Shown here piece by piece: positions 56,224-64,000 of a stretch of 64,000 bases of DNA; within the stretch, counting starts at the first letter, position 1, and every line of letters starts with the position of its first letter. Below the pieces are notes generated by a model. That model was not told the origin of the DNA. It saw only the letters and a program-made list of their open reading frames with translations, and ran no database searches. The stretch comes from Elymus sibiricus. Its lineage: Eukaryota > Streptophyta > Magnoliopsida > Poales > Poaceae. The DNA lies in the NCBI GenBank assembly GCA_039707655.1, contig CM077665.1, forward strand, positions 289,916,205-289,980,204. The letters run 5' to 3'. The position numbers and the translations under genes are program-made.

Positions 56224-57671
56224 TGACGTGGCTTGAGACTGCGTCGGTATTTCCCCAAAGTGGAAGGGATGATGCAGCACAACTACGGTAAGTATTTCCC
56301 TCAGTTATGAAACCAAGGTTATCGAACAAGTAGGAGAACCAAACAACACTATGTAAATGGTACCTGCACACAAAGAACAAATACTTGCAACCCGACACGT
56401 AAGAGAGGTTGTCAATCTCTCGACGGTAAAAAGATAGATTGGTTTGTATTAAATTGGATAAATAGATAGCACAAGAACACAAAATAAAAGATGCAAATAA
56501 AAGTGCATCAAGGTATTTTTGGGTTTTTGGAACAATAGATCTGAAAAAAAATGCGGAAAAATATAGATCGGAAAGCAATATATTAAAAGAATAGACCTGG
56601 GGACCGTAGATTTCACTAGTGACTTCACTCAAGAAAATAGCACACGGTGGGTAAACAAATTACTGTTGGGCAATTGATAGAAGATCAAATAATCATGATG
56701 ATACCAAGGCCATGATCAATATATAGGCATCACGTCCAAGATTAGTAGACCGAAAGGATTCTGCATCTACTACTATTACTCCACACATCGACCGCTATCC
56801 AGCATGCATCTAGTGTATTAAGTTCATGGAGAAACGGAGTAATGCAATAAGAACGATGACATGGTGTAGACAAGATCTATTCATGTAGGAATAGACCCCA
56901 TCTTGTTATCCTTAATAGCAACGATACATGCATGCCTCGCTGCCCCTTCTATCCCTGGGAGAGGACACCGCAAGATCGAACCCATCACAAAGCACCTCTT
57001 CCCATGGCAAGAAAAATCGATCTAGTTGGCCTAACTAAACCAAAGATTCGAGGAAGAAATACGAGGCAATAAATAATCATGCATATAAGAGATCAAAGAA
57101 GACTCAAATAATATTCATGGATAGAAACTGATCATGAACTCAAACTTCATCGGTTCCCAACAAACACACCGCAAAAAGTCATTACATCAAATAGATCTCC
57201 AAGAGACCACTGTATTGAGAATCAAAACAGAGAGAGGAAGCCATCTAGATACTGCCTAAGGACCCGTAGGTCTATGGTGGACTACTCACACATCATCGGA
57301 GAGGCACCCATGTGGATGATGAACCCCTCCGTGATGGTGTTAGATTGGATCTCGTGGTTCTGGAACTCTGGCGCGCCCTGGTGTATAATGGGTCCCACGG
57401 GCCTCCCCGCAGGTGCTTCCTTGGCTCCCAAGTTGTTTTCCGGTCCAAAAAAAATCTCTAGAAAGTTTCGTGGGAATTGGACTCCGTTTGGTACTGATAT
57501 TCTGCGAAGTAAAAAACAAGCAAAAAACAGCAACTGGCACTGGGCACTATGTCAATAGGTTAGTCCTAAAAAATGATATAAAGTTGCTACAAAATGATTA
57601 TAAAACATCCAAGAATGATAATATAATAACATGGAACAATCAAAAATTATAGATATGTTGGAGACGTATCA
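56224..57671 (-). repeat. Solo LTR, Athila-like
   Basis: It is 1448 bp, TGACGTGGCTTGAGACTGC to TTGGAGACGTATCA, with a duplication on both sides and no internal domain, so a solo LTR formed by recombination between two LTRs. Its right end aligns with 26992-27463, but about 130 bp that carry the TATA box there are missing at about 57365. The end motif GGAGACGTATCA is shared with the Athila derivative. Confidence 0.85.
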
Positions 57672-57750
57672 CACACTTCGTGCGCATCGCCGCCAAGGCA
57701 TCCTTCGCGTCGGTTTCCGCAGCCTTCTTGGCTTTTTTGGCCGGACCCAT
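57672..57750 (-). pseudogene. E2 antisense extra gene, start
   Basis: The - strand ATG at 57748-57750 begins MGPAKKAKKAAETDAKDALA, a Lys/Ala-rich leader, and reaches the solo LTR after 26 codons. Joined across the LTR it runs in phase into the N-terminal domain at 56223. No upstream in-frame ATG is needed. Confidence 0.72.
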
Positions 57751-58149
57751 GGTGGCGGAAGGAAGTCCTCGTTTGGGCACTATGGCTTATCGACGACGTG
57801 CTTCGGTGAAAGCGAAGGAACAATTCGGGGGCTCCGCGCTACAGGAAGGAGGAGCAGAGGCGGCAAAGTAGAAGGATGTGATTGGGATGTGTAACGCACT
57901 TGCAAAATCCTATTTTATTAACGAGGAGGGGGATGCAAGAGGTGCCTCTTCCAGTCCGATGCAGCGCTGATTTTTAGGCGCGCCCCCTCGAGGCAACCGC
58001 CTCGCTCCACCACTCCCACGACCTGCAGTCAATGCGCGTCGTGGGCGAAGCTGTAAAAATCATTATAACTGCAGGAAATTGTGGTCGTGTGTGCATGTGC
58101 ACCGTTTTTGGGCCTAGCCCAACAACGCAAGTGTGGCCCAGGGGGCTCC
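57751..58149. other. Upstream region of the E2 extra gene and PPT of E2
   Basis: About 400 bp without a gene that would serve as promoter and 5' leader for the antisense gene. I see no clear TATA box on the - strand. It ends on the + strand in CCCAGGGGGCTCC (58137-58149), matching the GGGGGCTAC PPT typical of grass Tat elements, directly before a TG LTR start. Confidence 0.6.
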
Positions 58150-58361
58150 TGTTGGTGTACTAAAGAACAGGGCCTTTAGTACCTGGACCAGCAACAAACG
58201 ACGTCCGCACAAGACGACCGCGGCTTCTGGACCGGCAAGACCCTACCAGGCTGAATCTGAGTTCAAACCACATCAAACAAGTGTTTGAGCAAACCGGCAA
58301 GCCCTCCTTGCCGGAGGACTCGAATGCTAATGCACCCGCCAAGGCATGCGCCCACTAGGCC
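58150..58361 (+). repeat. 3' LTR fragment of E2 (first 212 bp)
   Basis: TGTTGGTGTACTAAAGAAC follows the PPT and aligns with the LTR start of E3 (TGTTGGTGTACTAAGAAC) and beyond. It ends where an LTR of opposite direction begins. A hairpin of GTACTAAAG and CTTTAGTAC lies at its start. Confidence 0.6.
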
Positions 58362-58997
58362 TATCGGATTTCGGGCTCTGCAAAACCCAAAGAAGTCCGA
58401 ACTCATGGGCGTGTGCGAAGGTCCCCACCGGCTTCGACCTCAAGCTCACAGCTTGACCGCCTAGCCCAACGAACTCGCACTTTTGCGGGGAAGAAGATTA
58501 GCACACGAATATTTACCCAGGTTCGGGCCGCTGCGAAGCGTAAAACCCTACTCCTGCCTTTTGGTGGATTGCCTCACGAGGAGGTTGGTGGATGAACTAG
58601 TACAGTGGTGAGTAACCTCGCGAGGGTGCTCGAGTGGTGTCGCTTTCTCCCCCTCTCTACGGAGCAGCCTAGCCTCTATTTATAGTGGCCCGGGTCCTCT
58701 TCCCTTATCGCAATGGCGGGAAGGGATCCCACAACGGCCAAATTCGAAAGGGGATAGGAGGTACATCTTATCCTGACGAAAGGCGGTCTTCGCCTGCAAA
58801 GAAGCTGTCAGTGACGCGGTGGTGGGCTCGCTGGTGACATCCGTCCTGCTGAGCCCACTCGTCCGGTCTTGTTGCACCGGAATGGAAACCTTTGGTAGGA
58901 CGCCTCGGGAACCCGCGTACGCCCCTGCCTCCTTTACACTAAAGGGGAAACTGTCTCCTCTATGCGCGCTGGTGCTCGCCTGGCCCGGCTTGCGTCA
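58362..58997 (-). repeat. Probable 3' LTR of E4, truncated
   Basis: On the + strand it begins TATCGGATTTCGGGCTCTGC (expected TGTCGG). The block CCCAGGTTCGGGCCGCTGCG (58517 on) and a TATA box read on the - strand (TATAAATA, 58677-58684) have the same order and spacing as in the E3 LTR, which fixes the direction. The right end is not clear: CA at 58996-58997 is a candidate, and the extra gene starts right after, so the U3 end and the N-terminal half of that gene have been lost. Confidence 0.5.
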
Positions 58998-59004
58998 TCC
59001 TTGA

Positions 59005-61164
59005 CCTCCCGAGGCCGAGTATTGCAAAGAGATCTCCACCACTCAGGGCGGTGGTGATGACATCAGGCTTCGGTCCACGCGCCTGACCTCCGGGGAAGTG
59101 AACAGGGCTATGGCGACCCTGCTCAACGGTTACCCCGGGGACCTTCCTGAGGCCTATGCCCCGCTGTACTGCCGCGACGACAAGGCCGATCTGGTCGCCG
59201 CGATGCCCACCTTCGACGAACTGGGGCTCTCTCCGGCCGAGTGCCCTGGTTCCCCTATGGCGGTGTCCTCCGACGACACCACGGACAAGGAAGACTCGGA
59301 GGGGACAGCGGATGACGATCTGGAGGGAGTGACCCCTCTGTCGCGGAGTGCGCTTCTCCGCGGCTTCGAAGATGACCATGATGCCGGCGAACCCCTTGCT
59401 GCAAGTCCTCCGCGACTCACCAAGGTCCTCAGGGGGCCAGGGCCCACACCTAGGGTCGCACAGACCGCCGGCCGGGCGACCCCGAGGAAACGTGAGGTCG
59501 GGCCTCCTCCGGAGTGCCCAGCTCGTGCCAGCAAGGTGGCTGAGGCGGCCGCCTCCCCCCTGCCCGAGCCGCAGCCTGTGGGCGAGGCGGCTGCATCCGG
59601 TGCTAGTATAGCTTCCCCGGGCACGGCCCTTACGAGCGGTGCCTCCCCAGAGAAGGGCGAGGGCATTCTCGCCTTTGCCGAGGTGGAGAAGAAGAGAAAG
59701 TGGGTCGACGTCAAAGAGTAAGTAGTCCTGCTTGGTTTTTGGCCACCCGCTGGTGGCTTGTGTGCTGATGGTCCCTTCTTTGCTTGGTACCTAGGAGCAC
59801 CGCCGTGGTGAAGGCGAAGAAGAAGAAGGCGGGCGTCAAGTCGAAGGTCCCTTGCGATGTGACGTCAATTCCTGGTGCCCTGCCGACGCCTGACGAGGCG
59901 TCGGATGTCGTGGGCGAGGTGGCTCACGGGGCGACTCTCCTTGTCGCGGCCGCGGAGCTCCCGACGCCCGTTGGAGGGGCTGCTTCTGCCCTTGGGGGCG
60001 CATCCGTGCTGCTGCCCGAGAGGCCATCCCCCGAGGGCCGGATGGCTATGGGACTGTCCGTCCCTGCCTTGTCTGTGGTGGTACCGCAGCCTCCGGCGCA
60101 TTCTGCCCTCTTGGGGGTGGCTCCTGCTGCCGCGCAGGCGCCACCTCCGGGCCGGGCCCTGGCACCTCCGGCTTGTGGCCTTCTAGTCGAGTCAGGCGCC
60201 CTGGATGGGGCCTACACCGCTCTGGATTAGGTCCGGGATGCCCTCGGGAGCGCCGACGGTCGCCTCACGAAGGAGCGCTTGGGGCTCCTTTCTTGGTGGC
60301 TCCAGGCCGACGCCTCTGTCGTGGCGGTTTGGAACCAAGCCGAGGCCACCGCCGCTGAGAGTAGGAAGGAAACCACGTCAGCCAAGGCAGCCCGCGACGC
60401 GGCGCTGGTCGATGCAGCATCCGCTGTGAAGCGCTGTGGTGAGGCGGAGGTCCCCCCTGAAGGCTCTTCAGGAGGAAAGGACTGTGCTCGCGGAACGGCT
60501 TCACCAGCGCGAGGAAGACCTCAAGACCCGCGAGGCCAAACTTGCCGACCGTGACTCCGCGCTATCCAAGGCGGTGGTCGACCAAGCCACGGAGCGCAAG
60601 CACCTGGACACGCTGAAGGAGGAAGTAGCTGCGGAGAAGGCTCGGCTCGACTCCAGGGAGAAGGTCCTTGCTGCGGCTGAGGATAGAAAGGCTGCGGAGC
60701 TCGACGCCCTCCCCTCCGTCGAGCTCAGGCTCCGTCAGGTGCTGAACTCCATCTGCCGGGGGGGATTCGCGAAACCCCTGGTGGCTCCTGAGGGCCGCTT
60801 CACGGGGCTCTCTTCAAAGCTCGTGGAGGTGCCTGAGGGTGCCGTTGTCAGGGTGGAGGCCGTCTTGGAGAGTGAGTGCCGCGACCTCTTCTCCGTGGCC
60901 GCGACGCGCGTCTTCCGCCACCTCTACCTTCGCGAGCCGGGCTTTGACTTCGGCTTCGTGATCTGCCCGGTTGATCCTGGGGTTCGCGCCGCTACGGCGA
61001 CGGCCGTGGAGGGCGCCGTGGAGGTGCTGATGAAGAAGTTCGCCAGCGTCGCCGTTCCCTTACCTCCTGCAACTGCAAGGGCAAATGACGACGATGACAA
61101 CAGCAGCGATGTCGATGACGAGCTCCCCGCGGTCGGGGCGAGCGGTGGTGCCAGCTCCTCCTAG
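59005..61164 (+). pseudogene. Antisense extra gene of E4, two exons, N-terminal part missing
   Basis: Exon 1 (59005-59717) starts in mid-protein (EYCKEISTTQGGGDDIRLRS, VNRAMATLLNGYPGDLPEAY) and runs into acidic and Pro/Ala-rich sequence. Intron 59718-59794 (77 bp, GT-AG) keeps phase. Exon 2 (59795-61164) is Pro/Ala-rich, then a coiled coil (ERLHQREEDLKTREAKLADR) and a globular end with RHLYLREPGFDFGFV and an acidic tail. A TAG at 60228-60230 and a one-base shift at a C-run near 60455 break it. The layout equals the C-terminal two thirds of the E2 and E1 genes. Confidence 0.75.
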
Positions 61165-62901
61165 CTCCTCTTCTTGGATCCTTTCCTGTAACGTTCATCG
61201 TGCCTCGCGGAGGCGTTAGACTTGTTTGCATTTCCGGAGACATTTAATGCTTGTAATGACTGTTAAATTGTGTGGTTTCTTTCCTCGCCTTGTTTCCTTC
61301 CTGCTTGCTGTAGCTCTCTGCGTCGGCAGGGCCTGGTCCCGCGCATACCTCGACCGCCGTTGGGGCGTCCGGATCACCAGGACGGTGCCAAGGGGCGAGG
61401 GGCTACTCGACCAGTGAGGCTCCTGAGTCGCGATGCTCAGGAGTCCCCCTTGACGTACGAGCAGCCCTCATGAAGGGAACGTGGCGAAGACGGGGTTGAC
61501 TTGGAGATTTGGGGCGCCTTGAGCTCTGCGTTGGTAGGGCCCGGTCCCGTGCATACCTCAGCCGCCGTTGGGGTGTCCGGATCACCAGGATGGTGCCAAG
61601 GGGTGAGGGGCTACGTGACTAGTGAGGCTCCTGAGTCGCGATGCTCAGGGCTCCCCCTTGACGTACGAGCGGCTCCCATACCTTTCCCTGCCAGCTTTCG
61701 CCTGAGAGGGACGCATGAAGACCAGGTATCAGGGACCTGGGAAGGTGGCGTGCGCTAGGCCCGGCCTGAGCATAGCCCCATGCAGCCCCCTCACGCGGGC
61801 ATCCGAGGGGAATGCTGCGAGACGGGGCCGCGAGGGGCTGTCCTGAGGTTGGATGCAGCCGCTAGGGAGCCCTGAGTTGTTTATCCACCAGCGCGGAGCA
61901 TAGGGTTTCCACGTTGCATGGGCATAGCCGCTGAGCGACAGTGTTGTCCGCCAGCGTGGAGCATGGGGCTTCCACTTGGGCGTGGGAAGGGGGGCCCAAC
62001 TCTTGAGCCCCCCGGGCATGTACAACCCATTAAGTTCGTATGCGTGGCTTGCACGGTAGAACTGGGAGGTGTATCTGGGCACTCGTGAGCCAGCGCGGGT
62101 CTCACGAGGCCCTACCTCAAAGGCGGGTTGCGCCTGAGTCTTCCGGTAGAGGGCGCCATTGCAGGTCCTGTATATTTTGGAGAAGCCTGCGCCGAATGTA
62201 TTTCCAAGGGCCATCGCATGAGAAGGCCGAAGACCAACAACCCCAGGAGGTGACATGAACGGGGCCAGTCCGCCAGACAGAGCTCAGCCATTGGATTTAT
62301 CGACGCTGCAGGGACGAACCCGAGCATAGACGTCGTGCCCAGTCTTCTCATGCGATAACTCCGAGGAGAAAACACCCGGCGCGCGGCTACCGCGGTGGCG
62401 AAAGGCCGAATGTAGTTGCAGGAACCTTGTCGCGCGCCCTGACTCACCCACTTCCGAGTAGCTCATGCGAGGACATAGCACCAAGGGCCACGGGAGGTGA
62501 CGTGCACAGGACTGGCCCGCGAGACAAAGCTTGACCACTTGGATTTGTCAAAGCTGCAGGAACGGACCCGAGCACAGACGTCGTGCCAGCCCTTAATCAC
62601 GTGGCGGTCGAAGGCAGGATCATTAGGGCACGACGGCATTCATGGTGGCGAAGCACCGGGCATGCATGTTGGAATACTTAGGAAATTCATCAAATGCATA
62701 AAAGGTTGTGATACATGCGTAAACGACGCGGCTGCGGGGACGGGCCCTAACCGCCTGAGGATAATGCAGCCCGATGGCCGCCATCAAATGGAGCAAACCA
62801 AAAAGTTACCTGGTACGAACCAAAAATCACCTGGCAGTGATACCGCTGAAGCGTCAAGGTGGTCGTCGGAGCCTGACCTTGCGTCTCCGTGAGCCTGGCC
62901 T
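61165..62901. repeat. Repeat-rich spacer of E4 without pol domains
   Basis: There are three sets of degenerate tandem repeats. A unit of 207 bp starts at 61316 and 61523 (CTCTGCG, then GCCGCCGTTGGGG, then CTCCTGAGTCGCGATGCTCA). A 63-bp unit has CCAGCG at 61888 and 61951. A unit of about 246 bp starts at about 62215 and 62461 (GGAGGTGAC at 62246 and 62493, GACGTCGTGCC in both). No gene or integrase is seen. Tat 3' regions are known sources of satellite-like arrays. Confidence 0.65.
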
Positions 62902-63399
62902 TCATGAGACCGATGCCTCCCGAGGCTCGGGGCCCTTGCTCGGGCCTGGCACCTCATCCAGCACCTCGCGGTGCCCGACCCCGTAGGGCGCGAGCATGGC
63001 CTGAGCAAGGTGCTGAAATGTGGCGCCCGTGTTCATCAAACCAAAACGAATGCGGATGTAGTTGCATGGGTAGACCCCGCCGCGACCGACGTGTGACGGC
63101 CAGAAGACGTCCTGTGATGCGGCCTTGTCGATGCTTGGTGCGTCGACGCAGACGCGCGGCATGCCACCCGAGCCAACAACGGCGGCTGCGGTCGGCGATG
63201 CAGGGCGACGCCCGCCTCGCATGGCCTGTGCTTCCTGAAGCTCCTCGATTGCGCTGGTGATGAACTCCCGCGAACTTGGCGCCTCGCGCCGTGGTCCTTG
63301 CTTGGGTGGCCGCACGCCGAAACACGCCTCCAAGTTGTGCCCGAGCGCCTCCCTCGTCTCACTGGTCAGGTCGGTAGCCTTCCAGGTGGAAGCCCCCAA
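62902..63399 (-). pseudogene. E4 reverse transcriptase remnant
   Basis: A protease-RT linker is followed by MPRVCVDAPSIDKAASQD (cf. CVDYTDLNKACP in E1) and then, too early, by YIRIRFGLMNTGATFQ (cf. MPFGL). The region with FLDAYSGYHQ between them is deleted, and no YVDD follows; the frame drifts into unrelated sequence and stops at 62902. The enzyme cannot be active. Confidence 0.75.
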
Positions 63400-63432
63400 G
63401 CCTGACCCAAGGGAAGCGCCGAGCGTGCCTTC

Positions 63433-64000
63433 CTATGCGAGGGAGGAAGGGGCCTTGGCTTCGGGCGCGGAGCCTGAGCCGCCGTCCTTGGAGGTTTCGG
63501 CCCCCTGGCGCCCCTTGGAGAGGAGCTGCTTCTTCTTCCTGGGGACATCCTCACGAGGCAGGACGCCCCCTTCGTCGTGTGAGTGCTCGGCCGCTGCGGC
63601 ATGGTAAGCGCGCTCGAGGGAGCAAACGACGTCCTTCTTATCACAGGCGATGGTGATGACGCCACCACTCCCCGGCATCTTGAGGACGTTGTATCCATTG
63701 TGAGTCACCACCATGAACTTGGCAAGGGTGGGGTACTCGAGGATCGCGTTGTACAGGAGGTGGATGTGGGCGACGTCGAAGAAGATGAGCTCGGTGTGGT
63801 AGTTGTTACGCCCGCCAAAGGTGACCGGCAGGCGCACCTGCCCCATGGGGACAGTGGAGCCATCAGTGACCCCTGAGAAGGGTTTGGTTGGCATGAGCTG
63901 GTCGTATGGCACTTGGAGCCTCTTGAACATCTCAATGAAGAGGATATTGAGCCCTACGCCACCGTCGATGAGGGTCTTGGTGACGAGGACATTGCTGATG
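63433..64000 (-). pseudogene. E4 aspartic protease, partial
   Basis: The active-site strand TLIDGGVGLNILF (Asp at about 63967) is followed by VRLPVTFGGRNNYHTELIFF and YNAILEYPTLAKFMVVTHN, the counterpart of YNGILGRPALAKFMA in E2 (Gly to Glu, Arg to Tyr changes). A charged linker ends at a stop near 63433, where the frame otherwise runs on toward RT. The N-terminal side and gag lie beyond the window. Confidence 0.8.

Larger units (their letters stand above)
29750..58361 (+). mobile_element. Tat-type Gypsy element E2, internally deleted and carrying several insertions
   Basis: On the + strand, gag (from mid-gag, because E3 is inserted there) and protease are followed by a deletion that removes RT, RNase H and nearly all of integrase. 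A spacer, a long antisense extra gene (57750 down to 32956), a PPT and the start of the 3' LTR at 58150 follow. Three elements are inserted in the extra gene. Taking them out leaves roughly 7.7 kb of E2 sequence. It cannot move by itself. The 5' LTR lies outside the window to the left, so the E2 target duplication cannot be checked. Confidence 0.78.
58362..64000 (-). mobile_element. Tat-type element E4, partial
   Basis: Order on the - strand from the right edge: protease (64000-63433), gutted RT (63399-62902), repeat-rich spacer, antisense extra gene (59005-61164, + strand), truncated 3' LTR (58362-about 58997). The 5' LTR and gag lie outside. RNase H and integrase are absent. If the E2 LTR assignment is right, E4 is inserted in that LTR; AGGCC (58357-58361) would be its duplication. 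Confidence 0.6.

Noticed and set aside
56282..57270. Host intergenic DNA between E2 pieces
   Set aside because: TG and CA ends, a near-perfect duplication and similarity of the right end to 26992-27463 show a solo LTR.
58150..58997. Single intact LTR of E2
   Set aside because: Length fits, but the promoter and downstream block read on the - strand while the start and PPT read on the + strand.
59154..59714. 186-codon - strand frame
   Set aside because: It is antisense to the E4 extra gene, which has a matching intron and homologous neighbours on the + strand.

Overview
The window looks like intergenic heterochromatin of a large-genome grass, most likely a Triticeae species (wheat, Aegilops, barley or rye type). 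I see no host gene. Almost every base can be assigned to LTR retrotransposons inserted into one another, plus one Stowaway MITE and one tRNA-derived SINE. The evidence for a grass is a LARD-like element with 4-kb LTRs, Tat-lineage Gypsy elements with antisense spliced extra genes, a chromodomain Gypsy, an Athila derivative primed by tRNA-Asp, and a SINE resembling the Triticeae Au family. Family names are from recall; no database was searched.

Left part (1-29749). The elements form a deep nest. A Tekay-type chromovirus (1-273 and 11471-16752, + strand) is split in its integrase by a non-coding LARD-like element (274-11470, target duplication CTATG). The 3' LTR of that element carries a Stowaway MITE (8201-8315). 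The chromovirus sits in the antisense extra gene of a Tat-lineage Gypsy called E1 (16753-26991, - strand), which has a 5' LTR, PBS, gag, protease, RT, RNase H and integrase, and on the other strand a five-exon gene. E1 sits inside an Athila-like LTR (26992-27463). That LTR interrupts the gag of another Tat-type element, E3 (27464-29749, - strand), which is itself inserted in the gag of E2.

Right part (29750-64000). E2 (+ strand) keeps gag and protease, has lost RT, RNase H and nearly all of integrase, and carries a long antisense extra gene that reads from 57750 down to 32956. This gene is split by three insertions: an Athila derivative (35074-44655, TSD TCTCT), a Copia derivative (45178-55088, TSD GCGGC) and a solo LTR (56224-57671, TSD CGCAC/CACAC). 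E2's 3' LTR starts at 58150. It appears to be cut at about 58362 by a last Tat element, E4 (- strand), seen as a promoter-bearing LTR, a truncated two-exon extra gene (59005-61164), degenerate tandem repeats, a gutted RT and a protease that runs off the window.

How the parts relate. Only the chromovirus and E1 still show polymerase or integrase domains, and both are broken by stops or frameshifts. The LARD-like, Athila, Copia, E2 and E4 copies lack all or the core of pol, so they would depend on enzymes supplied in trans. Extra genes (aORFs) recur in four elements: antisense and spliced in E1, E2 and E4, sense with one intron in the Athila derivative, and sense in the Copia derivative, where one takes the place of pol.
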